From positions 1-42,889 of the forward strand of contig CAAEDE010000022.1 in the NCBI GenBank assembly GCA_900754525.1: a stretch of DNA of 42,889 nucleotides, written 5' to 3'. The DNA comes from an uncultured Collinsella sp. GTDB taxonomy: Bacteria; Actinomycetota; Coriobacteriia; Coriobacteriales; Coriobacteriaceae. The notes beneath the pieces are model-generated. The model did not search any database. It saw only the letters and a list, made by a program, of their open reading frames with translations, and was not told the origin of the DNA. Positions 7,660 to 15,547 of this stretch are shown here, piece by piece (the stretch's first letter is position 1; every line of letters starts with the position of its first letter). A program made the position numbers and the translations under genes.

Positions 7660-9018
7660 TTACTCGTCCTTGGGCGCGGGGTGCTTGCAGACCACGCTCA
7701 TGTAGATCATGCCGAGCACGGCAGCGGTGACCGAACCGGCAAGGATGGCGGCCTTGGCAGCTAGAACCTCAAACTGGGCCGTCGGGAAGGCGAGGCCGCT
7801 GATGAGGATCGACATGGTAAAGCCGATACCGCCCAGAATGCCCACGCCGGCAATCATGTGCCAGTTGACATTGTGCGGCAGCTCGCAGGCCTTAAGCTTA
7901 ACCAGGGCAAACGTCATACCAAAGATGCCGATCGGCTTGCCCAGCAGCATGCCAAAGTACACGCCGAGCGTCACCGGATCGGTGAGCAGCGTGCTCATGT
8001 CCACGCCCACTAAGCGAACCTGAGCGTTTACGAACGCAAAGATCGGCAGGATCACAAAGTTGACCGGCGTGGAGATCAGACGCTCCATACGGATAAGCGG
8101 CGGGGTCACGCGGTGCATGACGCGCTCGACCTTGGTAGTCGAGACGGTAAAGTCATGCTGGCCCAGGATGTGTGCCTCGTCGTCGTAGCGGTCATCGAGC
8201 AGCGGCAGGCACTCGCCCAGCCAATCGGTGAGACTATCGAGCTTGACGCCGCACTTGGCCGGAATGGTGAAGGCCAGGATGACGCCAGCAAGCGTGGCAT
8301 GTACGCCGCTCTTGAACATGCAGAACCACAACAGCAGCCCCAGTACCGAATACGGGGCAAGGCGGTAATGCTGCGTCTTGTTGAGCCACACGAGCGCGCA
8401 GGTCACAAGCGCGGCGGCGCCCAACCAAAACGGATTGGGGCTCTGACCGTAGAAGATGGCGATGGCGGCGATGGAGATCAGGTCGTCGGCGATGGCGAGC
8501 GTCGAGAAGAACACGCGCACGCCGTTGGGAACGCGGTTGCCCAAAAGCGACAGCACGCCCAGCGCAAAGGCAATATCGGTTGCCATGGGGATGGCCCAAC
8601 CGTTGCGGGCGCCGGCATGGTTAAAGATCAGGTAGATGCAGGCGGGAACGACGACGCCGCCCACCGCCGCCAACATGGGAAGCATGGCCTGACGCGGATT
8701 CTTGAGCTCGCCGACCGTCATCTCGTACTTAAGCTCAATGCCCACCAACAAAAAGAAAATCGCCATGAGGAAGTCGTTGACGAAAAGCTCAACGGTGAGA
8801 CCAGCCGTAAGGTTGCCCAGACCCACATACAGCGGGGTCTCCAAAAAGTGATGGATGGCCTCGTAGGCATCGGTATTGGCGCAGATGACGGCGGCGATGG
8901 CGGCGATCACCATGACGGCGGCAGAAATGGTGCCGTTCTCGGCAATGCGCTCCCAGATGTCGTGACGTTCAAAGCGCTTGCGCTCACGAACATTGAACAG
9001 CTGCTCAGTTGCTGCCAT
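7660..9018 (-). CDS. nhaA: Na+/H+ antiporter NhaA
   Basis: NhaA is an inner-membrane antiporter that expels sodium in exchange for protons and supports pH and salt homeostasis. The 452-residue protein has about 12 hydrophobic segments. The ion-binding aspartates are D148 in MATDIAFALGVLSLLG and D178-D179 in LAIADDLISI, matching D133 and D163-D164 of the E. coli protein. A hydrophilic insert of about 50 residues (roughly 255-305, with DDRYDDEAHILGQHDF) is longer than in E. coli NhaA, as often seen in actinobacterial forms. AAAGGAG precedes the ATG. The gene is monocistronic: terminators lie on both sides. Confidence 0.96.
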   Translation of the reverse strand: MAATEQLFNVRERKRFERHDIWERIAENGTISAAVMVIAAIAAVICANTDAYEAIHHFLETPLYVGLGNLTAGLTVELFVNDFLMAIFFLLVGIELKYEMTVGELKNPRQAMLPMLAAVGGVVVPACIYLIFNHAGARNGWAIPMATDIAFALGVLSLLGNRVPNGVRVFFSTLAIADDLISIAAIAIFYGQSPNPFWLGAAALVTCALVWLNKTQHYRLAPYSVLGLLLWFCMFKSGVHATLAGVILAFTIPAKCGVKLDSLTDWLGECLPLLDDRYDDEAHILGQHDFTVSTTKVERVMHRVTPPLIRMERLISTPVNFVILPIFAFVNAQVRLVGVDMSTLLTDPVTLGVYFGMLLGKPIGIFGMTFALVKLKACELPHNVNWHMIAGVGILGGIGFTMSILISGLAFPTAQFEVLAAKAAILAGSVTAAVLGMIYMSVVCKHPAPKDE

Positions 9019-9226
9019 GGGCGGCTCCTTTCACGGGAAAGCTCCCGTCTTAAAAAAGCACGGCCCGCCCAGATGGCGGCGCCGCGCTCTAACGTATTAC
9101 GCTTGCATCTAGCCTACCCTGCGCGACAAGCGCGCAAGCGCGGCCGAAAAGCGGAACCACAGGTTGAACATTATTTGCTCAACGGCACGGGCGCCCCTGT
9201 CCAATAGGCGACGTGGTCCCGCGCAC

Positions 9227-9265
9227 AAAAAACGACCGGAGCGCGGGGCGTCCGCGATCCGGTCG
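9227..9265 (-). terminator. Rho-independent terminator of the pyrophosphatase gene
   Basis: On the minus strand, an 8-bp outer stem CGACCGGA/TCCGGTCG with an inner GC-rich helix is followed directly by TTTTTT. It lies about 20 bp after the ppaC stop. Confidence 0.9.
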
Positions 9266-9285
9266 GGGCGTTTGGTCAACTAAAC

Positions 9286-10209
9286 CTAGCAGGCGGCCAT
9301 GATGGGGGCAGCGACCTGCTTCTTACGGGAGAGGACGCCCGGCATCCAGACGCCGTCGTGCTCGTCGGCAATGCCCAGGCCCTTCTGAGCAGCCTCGGTC
9401 TCGCCCTCGAGCAGGACCTGCGAGCCCTCCTCCATGATGTCGGTGATGCACAGGACAATGCCGTCGGCGCCCTTCTCGGCGGCGTAGGCGCGCATGGCCT
9501 CGCGGATCTCGTCGATCATGCCGAGTGCGCGGCTCTTGTCGACGGTCTCGTACTGGCCAATGAGCAGCTTCTTGCCAGCGGGCTCGAACATCTTGATGTC
9601 GTTGCCGACCATCTCGGCTGCAGTGAAGGAGCCGGACGGACGGGTGAGGAAGACCTCCATGCCAAACTTGACCGGGTCGACGCCCACCTGCTCGCCGAGC
9701 TTGGCGGCGACGGCGCGGTCGACATCGGTGGTGGTGGGGCTCTTGAGCATGAGCGTGTCGGTCATCATGGCCGAGAGCAGCAGCTTGGCCTGTACGTCGG
9801 AAAGCTCAGCGCCGAGCACGCCGGCGAGCTTGGTGACGATGGTGCAGCTGGAGCCCCAGGGCAGGCAGATGTAATGCAGCGGGCCGGCGGTCTCGAAGTC
9901 GCCGATGCGGTGATGGTCGACGACGCCAAAGACCGTGGCGTCCTTAAGGCCCGCGACGGACTGGGCGGACTCGTTGTGGTCGGTGAGGACGACAAGCTGA
10001 CCGGCCTCGACGGACTCAATCACGCGGGGCTCGGCAATGCCGGCGTCGGCGAGCAGCTTGGCGGACTCTGCCGGAAGCTGACCAAGGGCGCAGGCCTCGT
10101 AGGTGTTGCCGGCATACTCAACCTGGTTGAGCAGCTGGGACAGGACGACGGCGCTCATGATGGCGTCGTTATCGGGGTTCTGGTGACCAAAGACAAGAAC
10201 GTTTGCCAT
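9286..10209 (-). CDS. ppaC: Manganese-dependent inorganic pyrophosphatase (family II, DHH)
   Basis: This cytoplasmic enzyme hydrolyses pyrophosphate to two phosphates, which pulls biosynthetic reactions forward. It has the family II layout in 307 residues: GHQNPDND with metal ligands H9, D13 and D15, then D77 in LTDHNE, then the DHH motif (98-100) in the N-terminal domain. A DHHA2 domain follows, with the substrate-binding SRKKQV near the C-terminus. GGAGG precedes the ATG. It stands alone between a strong terminator downstream and the glucokinase gene upstream. Regulatory CBS domains, found in some clostridial family II enzymes, are absent. Confidence 0.96.
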   Translation of the reverse strand: MANVLVFGHQNPDNDAIMSAVVLSQLLNQVEYAGNTYEACALGQLPAESAKLLADAGIAEPRVIESVEAGQLVVLTDHNESAQSVAGLKDATVFGVVDHHRIGDFETAGPLHYICLPWGSSCTIVTKLAGVLGAELSDVQAKLLLSAMMTDTLMLKSPTTTDVDRAVAAKLGEQVGVDPVKFGMEVFLTRPSGSFTAAEMVGNDIKMFEPAGKKLLIGQYETVDKSRALGMIDEIREAMRAYAAEKGADGIVLCITDIMEEGSQVLLEGETEAAQKGLGIADEHDGVWMPGVLSRKKQVAAPIMAAC

Positions 10210-10331
10210 GGATATCCTCCACTTGATATGTGTACTTGGACGTAGCTATGGTAGCACGCCGATGCCGAGCCTTCGCAGACGGAAGGGCTACGGCATATTT
10301 TGGGGCAGGCATGGAGGCCAAGGCTGTCCCT

Positions 10332-10352
10332 TTTGCACCATGTTGGTGCAAA
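10332..10352. repeat. Hairpin downstream of the glucokinase gene
   Basis: TTTGCACCA (10332-10340) and TGGTGCAAA (10344-10352) form a perfect 9-bp stem with a 3-nt loop. A further TTGCACC occurs just upstream at about 10368. There is no T-run on the minus strand, so termination of the glucokinase transcript here is possible but weak. Confidence 0.55.
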
Positions 10353-10375
10353 GTAACCTGGCCCCCTTGCACCAG

Positions 10376-11329
10376 CTATTTGCCGGCGGCGCGCAGGGCT
10401 ACGTAAGCGGCACCGATGATGCCGGCGTCGTTGCCGAGCGAAGCGACCTTAATGGGCGTCTCGCGCGAGGCGGAGAGCGCGTACTGCTTAAAGTGCTCGC
10501 GGACCTTGTCGAGGTAGACATCGGCCGAAGCGGAAGCACCGCCGCCGATCAGGAACATCTCGGGATCGACCACGTTGGCAATAAGCGCCAGGGCGCGGCC
10601 GAGATAGTCGGCCATGGTATCGGCAGCTGCCAGCGCGAGCTTGTCACCCTCGCGGCAGGCCTGGAACACGTCCTTGGAATCAGAAGGCCCGGTGAGCTCG
10701 ATGGGCTCGACGCCCGCCTTCTTGCACTCGGCAAGGTAGTTACTCACCACGCCGGTGGCGCTGGAATACTGCTCCAGATGGCCATGGCCGCCACAGCCGC
10801 AGGTGCGCTCCTCAGCCGGGTTCAGGCACATGTGGCCAATCTCGCCGCCGGCACCCACAACGCCCGACACCACGTCGCCGTTGACGATAACGCCGCCACC
10901 CACGCCGGTACCAATGGTGACCATCACCACGTTCTGTACGCCCTTGGCAGAGCCGAGCCAGGCCTCGCCCATGGCAGCGGCGTTGGCATCGTTCTCGTAC
11001 TTAACGACCGCGTCGGGGCAGTGCTCCTGAATGGCGACTCTTAGCTCGGGCAGGTTAATGGCAATGTTGGCCTTGACCTTGGCATCGCCCGATGCCGGGA
11101 TGGGGCACGGAACGGCCAGGCCAATACCCGCCACAAAGGCGCGCGGAATCTGGGCCTTGGCGACCACCTGGTCGATAGCCTCGGTCACCGCGGCAAAGCC
11201 CGCGGCGTCAACGATAGGCGGCGTGGGCACGCTGGCCTTGGCCAGCAGGTTACCGTCCTCGTCGAACAGGCCCTCCTTAACCGAAGTGCCGCCGACGTCG
11301 ATGCCGATGTAATACTGCTTAGGTTCCAT
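10376..11329 (-). CDS. ROK-family glucokinase
   Basis: ROK sugar kinases phosphorylate glucose or related hexoses with ATP. This 317-residue protein has the N-terminal phosphate loop IGIDVGGTSVK, the catalytic region KYENDANAAAMGE, and GTGVGGGVIVNG. The ROK zinc signature is CGCGGHGHLEQY, in which the third cysteine of CxCGxxGCxE is replaced by histidine. The start at 11329 (MEPKQYYIG) has AAAGGCGG upstream; a longer open frame to 11395 is unlikely. It lies next to the beta-glucoside PTS operon, which suggests a role in phosphorylating the glucose released by the 6-phospho-beta-glucosidase. Exact substrate is inferred. Confidence 0.9.
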   Translation of the reverse strand: MEPKQYYIGIDVGGTSVKEGLFDEDGNLLAKASVPTPPIVDAAGFAAVTEAIDQVVAKAQIPRAFVAGIGLAVPCPIPASGDAKVKANIAINLPELRVAIQEHCPDAVVKYENDANAAAMGEAWLGSAKGVQNVVMVTIGTGVGGGVIVNGDVVSGVVGAGGEIGHMCLNPAEERTCGCGGHGHLEQYSSATGVVSNYLAECKKAGVEPIELTGPSDSKDVFQACREGDKLALAAADTMADYLGRALALIANVVDPEMFLIGGGASASADVYLDKVREHFKQYALSASRETPIKVASLGNDAGIIGAAYVALRAAGK

Positions 11330-11384
11330 GGGAGCCCGCCTTTCTCGTTTAAACATTGCCTGTATGGTACCGCTCCCAAGGCAA

Positions 11385-11424
11385 AAACCTGCCAAAAAGG
11401 GGCAGGTTTGTTTTGGCAGGTTTT
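11385..11424. repeat. Triplicated AAACCTGCC motif upstream of the glucokinase gene
   Basis: The 9-mer AAACCTGCC occurs at 11385-11393 and, inverted, at 11401-11409 and 11415-11423. It lies 55-95 bp before the glucokinase ATG. Arrangement as alternating half-sites suggests an operator; the first pair can also fold as a hairpin. Confidence 0.45.
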
Positions 11425-11477
11425 ATCTGGGGAAGCGCGAATGGTCACTCAATAGATCGCGCAAGACCTTCCCCAAA

Positions 11478-11512
11478 TATAAAGGCGCCGGGAGGCGGAG
11501 ACTCCCGGCGCC
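11478..11512 (-). terminator. Terminator of the beta-glucoside PTS operon
   Basis: On the minus strand, the 11-bp stem GGCGCCGGGAG/CTCCCGGCGCC is followed by TTTATA. It lies about 60 bp after the IIA stop, separating the PTS operon from the glucokinase gene. Confidence 0.88.
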
Positions 11513-11570
11513 CGTCAAAGGGACTGTGTTGTCTGTTGGACCGCACGGCCCATCGCGGCGATAACGCCGA

Positions 11571-11912
11571 CTAGGCCTTGAGTGCCTGCAGCTGCTTGTG
11601 GATCTCGATGAGCTCCGTCGCCATGACGCGCATGGTCTCGGTGCCGGCCATCTGGTCCTCGGCATGCAGCAGAATCAACGGAGCCTCACCGTTACGCTCG
11701 CCGTTGGCCTCCTTCTTCAGAAGCCCCATGTGAACATCGTGGCCACCGTTATAGGCCTCGTCGCCCTGCTTGATAAGCTCCTCGGCGGCGTCAAAATCGC
11801 CCTCCTTGGCCTTTTGCACGGCATTGATGTACATGCTCTTGGCGGTACCGACGTAGCTGATGATCTCAAAGCAGGTCATCTGCAGTTCGTTCATATCCTC
11901 CATGCGGAGCAC
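11571..11912 (-). CDS. PTS lactose/cellobiose-family IIA component
   Basis: This small soluble phosphocarrier takes phosphate from HPr and gives it to IIB. It is a three-helix protein of the lactose/chitobiose type. The phosphorylated histidine is H83 in LLHAEDQM, and the metal-binding aspartate is D86. The start is uncertain. The longest frame begins at GTG 11912, directly after the IIB stop at 11913, while ATG 11894 (MNELQMTCFEII) gives the usual family N-terminus but has GGAGG only 2 bases upstream. Either way, translation is probably coupled to IIB. It is the last gene of the bgl-IIC-IIB-IIA operon. Confidence 0.9.
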   Translation of the reverse strand: MLRMEDMNELQMTCFEIISYVGTAKSMYINAVQKAKEGDFDAAEELIKQGDEAYNGGHDVHMGLLKKEANGERNGEAPLILLHAEDQMAGTETMRVMATELIEIHKQLQALKA

Positions 11913-12215
11913 CTAGCCCATCACGCTGACGCAGTGGTCGATGATGCCGGCAGCGTTCATGCGGCCGTAGTCGACCATGTTGATGACCTCGACCGGGAAA
12001 CGACCGGCGGCCTCCTTCTCAAAATCGCCCTTGGTGTAGCCGATCTGCGGACCAAGCAGCAACATGTCGCACTCGCCCAGGTGATCGTGGGCCTCGTTCA
12101 TGGGACGAGCCTCGACCTCAATATCCAGACCACGGTTTGCAACCTCGGCCTGCATCTTCTGGACCAGCAGGCTCGTGGACATACCGGCATTGCAGCAGAG
12201 CATGATCTTCTTCAT
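11913..12215 (-). CDS. PTS lactose/cellobiose-family IIB component
   Basis: IIB passes phosphate from IIA to the incoming sugar. The 100-residue protein has the family signature with the phosphorylated cysteine C8 in LCCNAGMSTSLLV. A strong AAGGAGG lies before the ATG. It follows IIC after a 157-bp gap that contains a large hairpin, and abuts IIA. The sequence fits the cellobiose/chitobiose (CelA/ChbB) group. Confidence 0.93.
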   Translation of the reverse strand: MKKIMLCCNAGMSTSLLVQKMQAEVANRGLDIEVEARPMNEAHDHLGECDMLLLGPQIGYTKGDFEKEAAGRFPVEVINMVDYGRMNAAGIIDHCVSVMG

Positions 12216-12317
12216 GGTTTCCTCCTTATAACTGCGCGGCGCGCAGACGACGACTGGTTTTATTCCTTGCGGCTATTGTGCCCACCCCCCCTGCATCTTT
12301 ACACAAGGGAGAGAGCC

Positions 12318-12348
12318 GCGGGCACCGGCACCGCGTACCGGTGCCCGC
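12318..12348. repeat. GC-rich intercistronic hairpin between IIC and IIB
   Basis: An 11-bp perfect stem (12318-12328 with 12338-12348) encloses 9 nt. No T-run follows on the minus strand, so full termination is unlikely. Such hairpins often protect the 3' end of an upstream message or set different levels of membrane and soluble PTS subunits. Confidence 0.7.
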
Positions 12349-12372
12349 AACGGTGGAAGGGAAAGCGAACGT

Positions 12373-13725
12373 TTAGGCGTTCTGCTCGGCAAGGGCCTCC
12401 TGCTTGGCGATTGCCTTCTCGGAAATCTTCATAAAGGGCAGGTAGACGGCCATGCCAATGACAATCTCGAGAGCCTGCCACACGCCGGCGCGCCAGTCAA
12501 AGCCCGTAGCGAGCAGGGCATTGATGACGGGAGGCATAGTCCAGGGCACCTGGGCGATGCAGGGGCTGATGATGCCTGCGCAGGTAAGGCCATAGGTGAT
12601 GCCGATGAACAGGTCGGGAAGGAGGACGAACGGGATCATGAGCGGCAGGTTGTACACGATGGGGTAACCGTAGATAACCGGCTCGTTGATGTTGAACAGA
12701 CCAGGCAGGATAGCCATCTTGGAAACGGTCTCGGAAGCTTTGTTCTTGGAGAACAGGAGCGTGTCGAGCAGGAGCATGAGGGTGCAGCCCGAGCCGCCGA
12801 TGAGGGCGAAGCTGTTAACGATCTGCATGTTCATGTAGTGATCGGGCTGGATGGTGCCACCGGCGGCAAAGGTAGCCATGTTGTCGACGATGAGCATGGT
12901 CAGGATCGGCTCGACGGTAGCGCCAGAGATGGTGGACTGGTGAATACCGACGCAGAACAGCAGGTTAGCAAGGGTGTAGATGAGGATAACAGCCCACGGA
13001 CCGGCGTTCATGATGCTCTTGAGCGGGTTGGAGATGCACGTGGAGATGATGGCGCACAGATCGGTGCCGGCGCACACGGCAAGCAGGGCTGCGGCAAGAG
13101 CGAAGATCGCGAGGTTGAGCAGCATCGGGATCATGACGTTGAAGGAGTTGGAGACCGCGGGAGGCACGCCCTCGCCCAGCTTAACCTTGAGCTTCTCGAC
13201 GCCAGAAATCTTGATGAAAAGCGAGACGGAAAGCAGGGCGATGATAATGGCCGAGAACAGACCATTAGTGCCAGTGTTGGCAGTCGAAAGGGCGCCCGTG
13301 ACCTCGGCGGAGGTGATCTTGTCGGTGAGCAGCGGGCTCGTGGCGGCAAGCGTGGCGGTGATCTGCTGCGGCATCATGATGACGAAAGCAGAGATAGCGA
13401 CGACCACGCAAGCGAGCGGGTTATCGAAACGCTTGTTCTTAGCGAGGCTGTAGCCAATCAATCCGGCCAAGATAATTGCAGAGACGTTGAGGGTGCCCAG
13501 CGTAATTGCCGAACCCCACGTCTGAAGATTGGCAAGACCCGCCGCATCGAGCGGGAACAGAGGGAACACGACGTTGTTGATAAGAACCGCGATACCCGCA
13601 AGGATATAGAGCGGCGTGATGGTCGCGAAGGCGTCACGCAGGGAACGCAGGTGAACCTGGTTTCCCACCTTTGCAGAGACCTCGGCAAACTTGTCGAGGA
13701 AGCTCTTTCCGTTGTCACTGGCCAT
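12373..13725 (-). CDS. PTS cellobiose/diacetylchitobiose-family IIC permease
   Basis: This 450-residue membrane component carries out sugar transport. About ten hydrophobic segments are visible, beginning with FATITPLYILAGIAVLINNV. The substrate-site motif LFNINEPVIYGYPIVYN (around 340-356) is typical of the CelB/LicC group. AGGAG precedes the ATG. The gene follows the 6-phospho-beta-glucosidase and precedes IIB and IIA on the same strand. A beta-glucoside substrate (for example cellobiose) is inferred from the neighbouring GH1 enzyme. Confidence 0.94.
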   Translation of the reverse strand: MASDNGKSFLDKFAEVSAKVGNQVHLRSLRDAFATITPLYILAGIAVLINNVVFPLFPLDAAGLANLQTWGSAITLGTLNVSAIILAGLIGYSLAKNKRFDNPLACVVVAISAFVIMMPQQITATLAATSPLLTDKITSAEVTGALSTANTGTNGLFSAIIIALLSVSLFIKISGVEKLKVKLGEGVPPAVSNSFNVMIPMLLNLAIFALAAALLAVCAGTDLCAIISTCISNPLKSIMNAGPWAVILIYTLANLLFCVGIHQSTISGATVEPILTMLIVDNMATFAAGGTIQPDHYMNMQIVNSFALIGGSGCTLMLLLDTLLFSKNKASETVSKMAILPGLFNINEPVIYGYPIVYNLPLMIPFVLLPDLFIGITYGLTCAGIISPCIAQVPWTMPPVINALLATGFDWRAGVWQALEIVIGMAVYLPFMKISEKAIAKQEALAEQNA

Positions 13726-13845
13726 GATTGCTCCTAACTTTCAAATCCGGCCTTTTCCTATGCGCACGGTGGCCTGTCGCCCTCTGCCACCAGATGTGCC
13801 ATGTGTTGCGCGCGGCAGCGCGCGGTCTGGGCGTTCGCCCGGTCG

Positions 13846-15246
13846 CTAATCAACCACGTGGGTTGTGGCAACCTGTTTGAGCCAAGCCGCCGACTTCTTA
13901 AGGCGGCGCTTATAGCCGTCCATAAGGTCGACCTCGACAAAACCGTAACGGTTCTTAAAGGCATTAGCCCAAGACCAGTTATCGATGACGGCCCAGTAAT
14001 GGTATCCGCGGCACTTGGCGCCCTCGGCAATTGCCTTGGCCACCCACTCCAGGTGCTGACGTACAAAGTCGACGCGGTAGTCATCCTGGATGGTTCCTTC
14101 GGCGTCACGGTTCTTGTATTCGTCCATGATGCCGATGCCGTTCTCGGAAACGAACCACTCAAGATCGGGGTAGTTCTTAGCGCAGTCCATGCCAAAGTCG
14201 TAGAGGCCCTGCGGGTAGATCTCCCAGCCACGGCTCTCGTTCATAACGGCGTCGGGCCATACGTACTCGTCGGCAAAGTGCGGCAGGCCGTACTGGTCGA
14301 CCTTGCTCGCCGGCGCCTGAACACGCGTGGGGTGGTAGTAGTTGCAGCCGAGCCAGTCGACAACACCCTGCTTGAGAATCTCTTGGTCGCCGGCACGGAA
14401 CGGGAGCTTAACGCCGCCCTCGGCCAGGCTGTCGAGCACGTCGGCAGGAAGCTCGCCCTTGGTAATAAGGTCGAGCCACCAGCGATTGTTGATGCCGCTG
14501 GTCATACGCACGGCCTCGAGGTCTGCCTCGCTGGGATTCTGCTTGGTGTAAACCGGGGTAAAGCAGTTGATCATGCCGATCTTGGCATCGGCGCGAATAG
14601 CGCCCTCGTCATAGGCGCGACGATAGTTGGCCACGGCCAGCGCATGTGCCAGCGAGATGTGATACTGCACGGTGCGAGCGCGGCTAAAGTCGTGGAGTTG
14701 CGGGAACCACACGCCCTCCTGATAGCGCTGCTCGGGCTCGACGATGGGCTCGTTAAAGGTGAACCAGTACTTAATCTCCTGGCCAAACTCGTGGAAGGCG
14801 ACGTCGGCGTAATGCGCGTAAGCCTCAACGACCTCGCGGCTCTCCCAGCCGCCACGGTTAAAAAGGTAGGTGGGCATGTCAAAGTGGTACAAGTTGACAA
14901 ACGGCTCCAGGCCGGCCTCGCGAGAGGCGCGGAACAGCTCGTGATACCACGCAGCACCCTCCTCGTTGAGGTTGCCGTCGGCATCGAGCAGACGGCTCCA
15001 CTGGATGGAAGTGCGATAGGTATTCAGGCCCAAGTCCTTCAAAATGCGAAAGTCTTCCTGGTACTTGGCCATAAAGTCATTGCCGGCATAAGAGCCAACG
15101 CAGTTGTAAAACGAACCCAGATCCTGGATGGACCAGGTGTCCCACAGGTTCTCGAGCTTGCCGCCCTGGTTCCACTGACCCTCAGTCTGTGGGCCGGACA
15201 TAGCAGCGCCAAAGAAGAAGTCACGGGGCAGCTGATACTGAGCCAT
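13846..15246 (-). CDS. 6-phospho-beta-glucosidase, glycoside hydrolase family 1
   Basis: GH1 enzymes cleave beta-glycosides; the PTS context predicts a phosphorylated disaccharide, yielding sugar-6-P plus free glucose. The 466-residue protein has the N-terminal FFFGAAMSGPQTEG, the acid/base E166 in FTFNEP, and the nucleophile E368 in VSENGIG. In the phosphate-site loop of phospho-glycosidases (S-x6-K-x-Y), this protein reads SWANAFKNRYG. The tyrosine is kept but the lysine is shifted by one, so phospho-specificity is probable rather than proven. The ATG at 15246 has GAGGAC upstream; the open frame extends to 15741 but would overlap gntR. It is the first gene of the PTS operon. Confidence 0.9.
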   Translation of the reverse strand: MAQYQLPRDFFFGAAMSGPQTEGQWNQGGKLENLWDTWSIQDLGSFYNCVGSYAGNDFMAKYQEDFRILKDLGLNTYRTSIQWSRLLDADGNLNEEGAAWYHELFRASREAGLEPFVNLYHFDMPTYLFNRGGWESREVVEAYAHYADVAFHEFGQEIKYWFTFNEPIVEPEQRYQEGVWFPQLHDFSRARTVQYHISLAHALAVANYRRAYDEGAIRADAKIGMINCFTPVYTKQNPSEADLEAVRMTSGINNRWWLDLITKGELPADVLDSLAEGGVKLPFRAGDQEILKQGVVDWLGCNYYHPTRVQAPASKVDQYGLPHFADEYVWPDAVMNESRGWEIYPQGLYDFGMDCAKNYPDLEWFVSENGIGIMDEYKNRDAEGTIQDDYRVDFVRQHLEWVAKAIAEGAKCRGYHYWAVIDNWSWANAFKNRYGFVEVDLMDGYKRRLKKSAAWLKQVATTHVVD

Positions 15247-15327
15247 CAAAGTCCTCGCTTTCGTGTCTAGAGCTTTCGGTTGGAGACGGGCTTGCTTTGG
15301 CAGGCAATCCGGCGCGGGCGCGCACCA

Positions 15328-15341
15328 GGTATCTGGATACC
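15328..15341. promoter_or_regulatory. Palindrome in the bgl-PTS leader, candidate operator
   Basis: GGTATC-TG-GATACC is a perfect 6-bp inverted repeat located in the 160-nt transcribed leader of the bgl operon. It could bind the divergently encoded GntR regulator. It does not match a BglG-type antiterminator, and no such regulator is present. Confidence 0.4.
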
Positions 15342-15411
15342 CTGCCCGCCAAAACAAATCCGTCCCCAAACAGCACAAGCAAACGCCAATGCATCTCGCT
15401 TGTTGTCTGTA

Positions 15412-15439
15412 ACTATAGCGCTCTAATTTATTATGTAAA
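15412..15439 (-). promoter_or_regulatory. Sigma-70-type promoter of the bgl-PTS operon
   Basis: The minus strand carries TTTACA (15434-15439), a 16-bp spacer and TATAGT (15412-15417). The local AT-richness fits. Transcription would begin about 160 nt before the bgl ATG. An AGCGCT palindrome sits between the two boxes, a plausible repressor contact. Confidence 0.65.
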
Positions 15440-15505
15440 GCGTCTTTTTTATTTTTCTTTATCGAACTTCTTTGATGAAAGCCATATGGATGCTTTTTAA
15501 GTAGG

Positions 15506-15511
15506 TATACT
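15506..15511 (+). promoter_or_regulatory. Candidate -10 box of gntR
   Basis: TATACT lies 37 bp before the gntR ATG, and AAGGGAGG (15535-15542) provides the ribosome site. The -35 region is not convincing. Confidence 0.45.
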
Positions 15512-15547
15512 CTCTTTATATCAACGCAAATATGAAGGGAGGATTGC

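Noticed and set aside
15290..15440. BglG-type antiterminator (RAT) in the bgl leader
   Set aside because: No RAT-like sequence overlaps a terminator, and no BglG/LicT gene is adjacent; a GntR regulator is.
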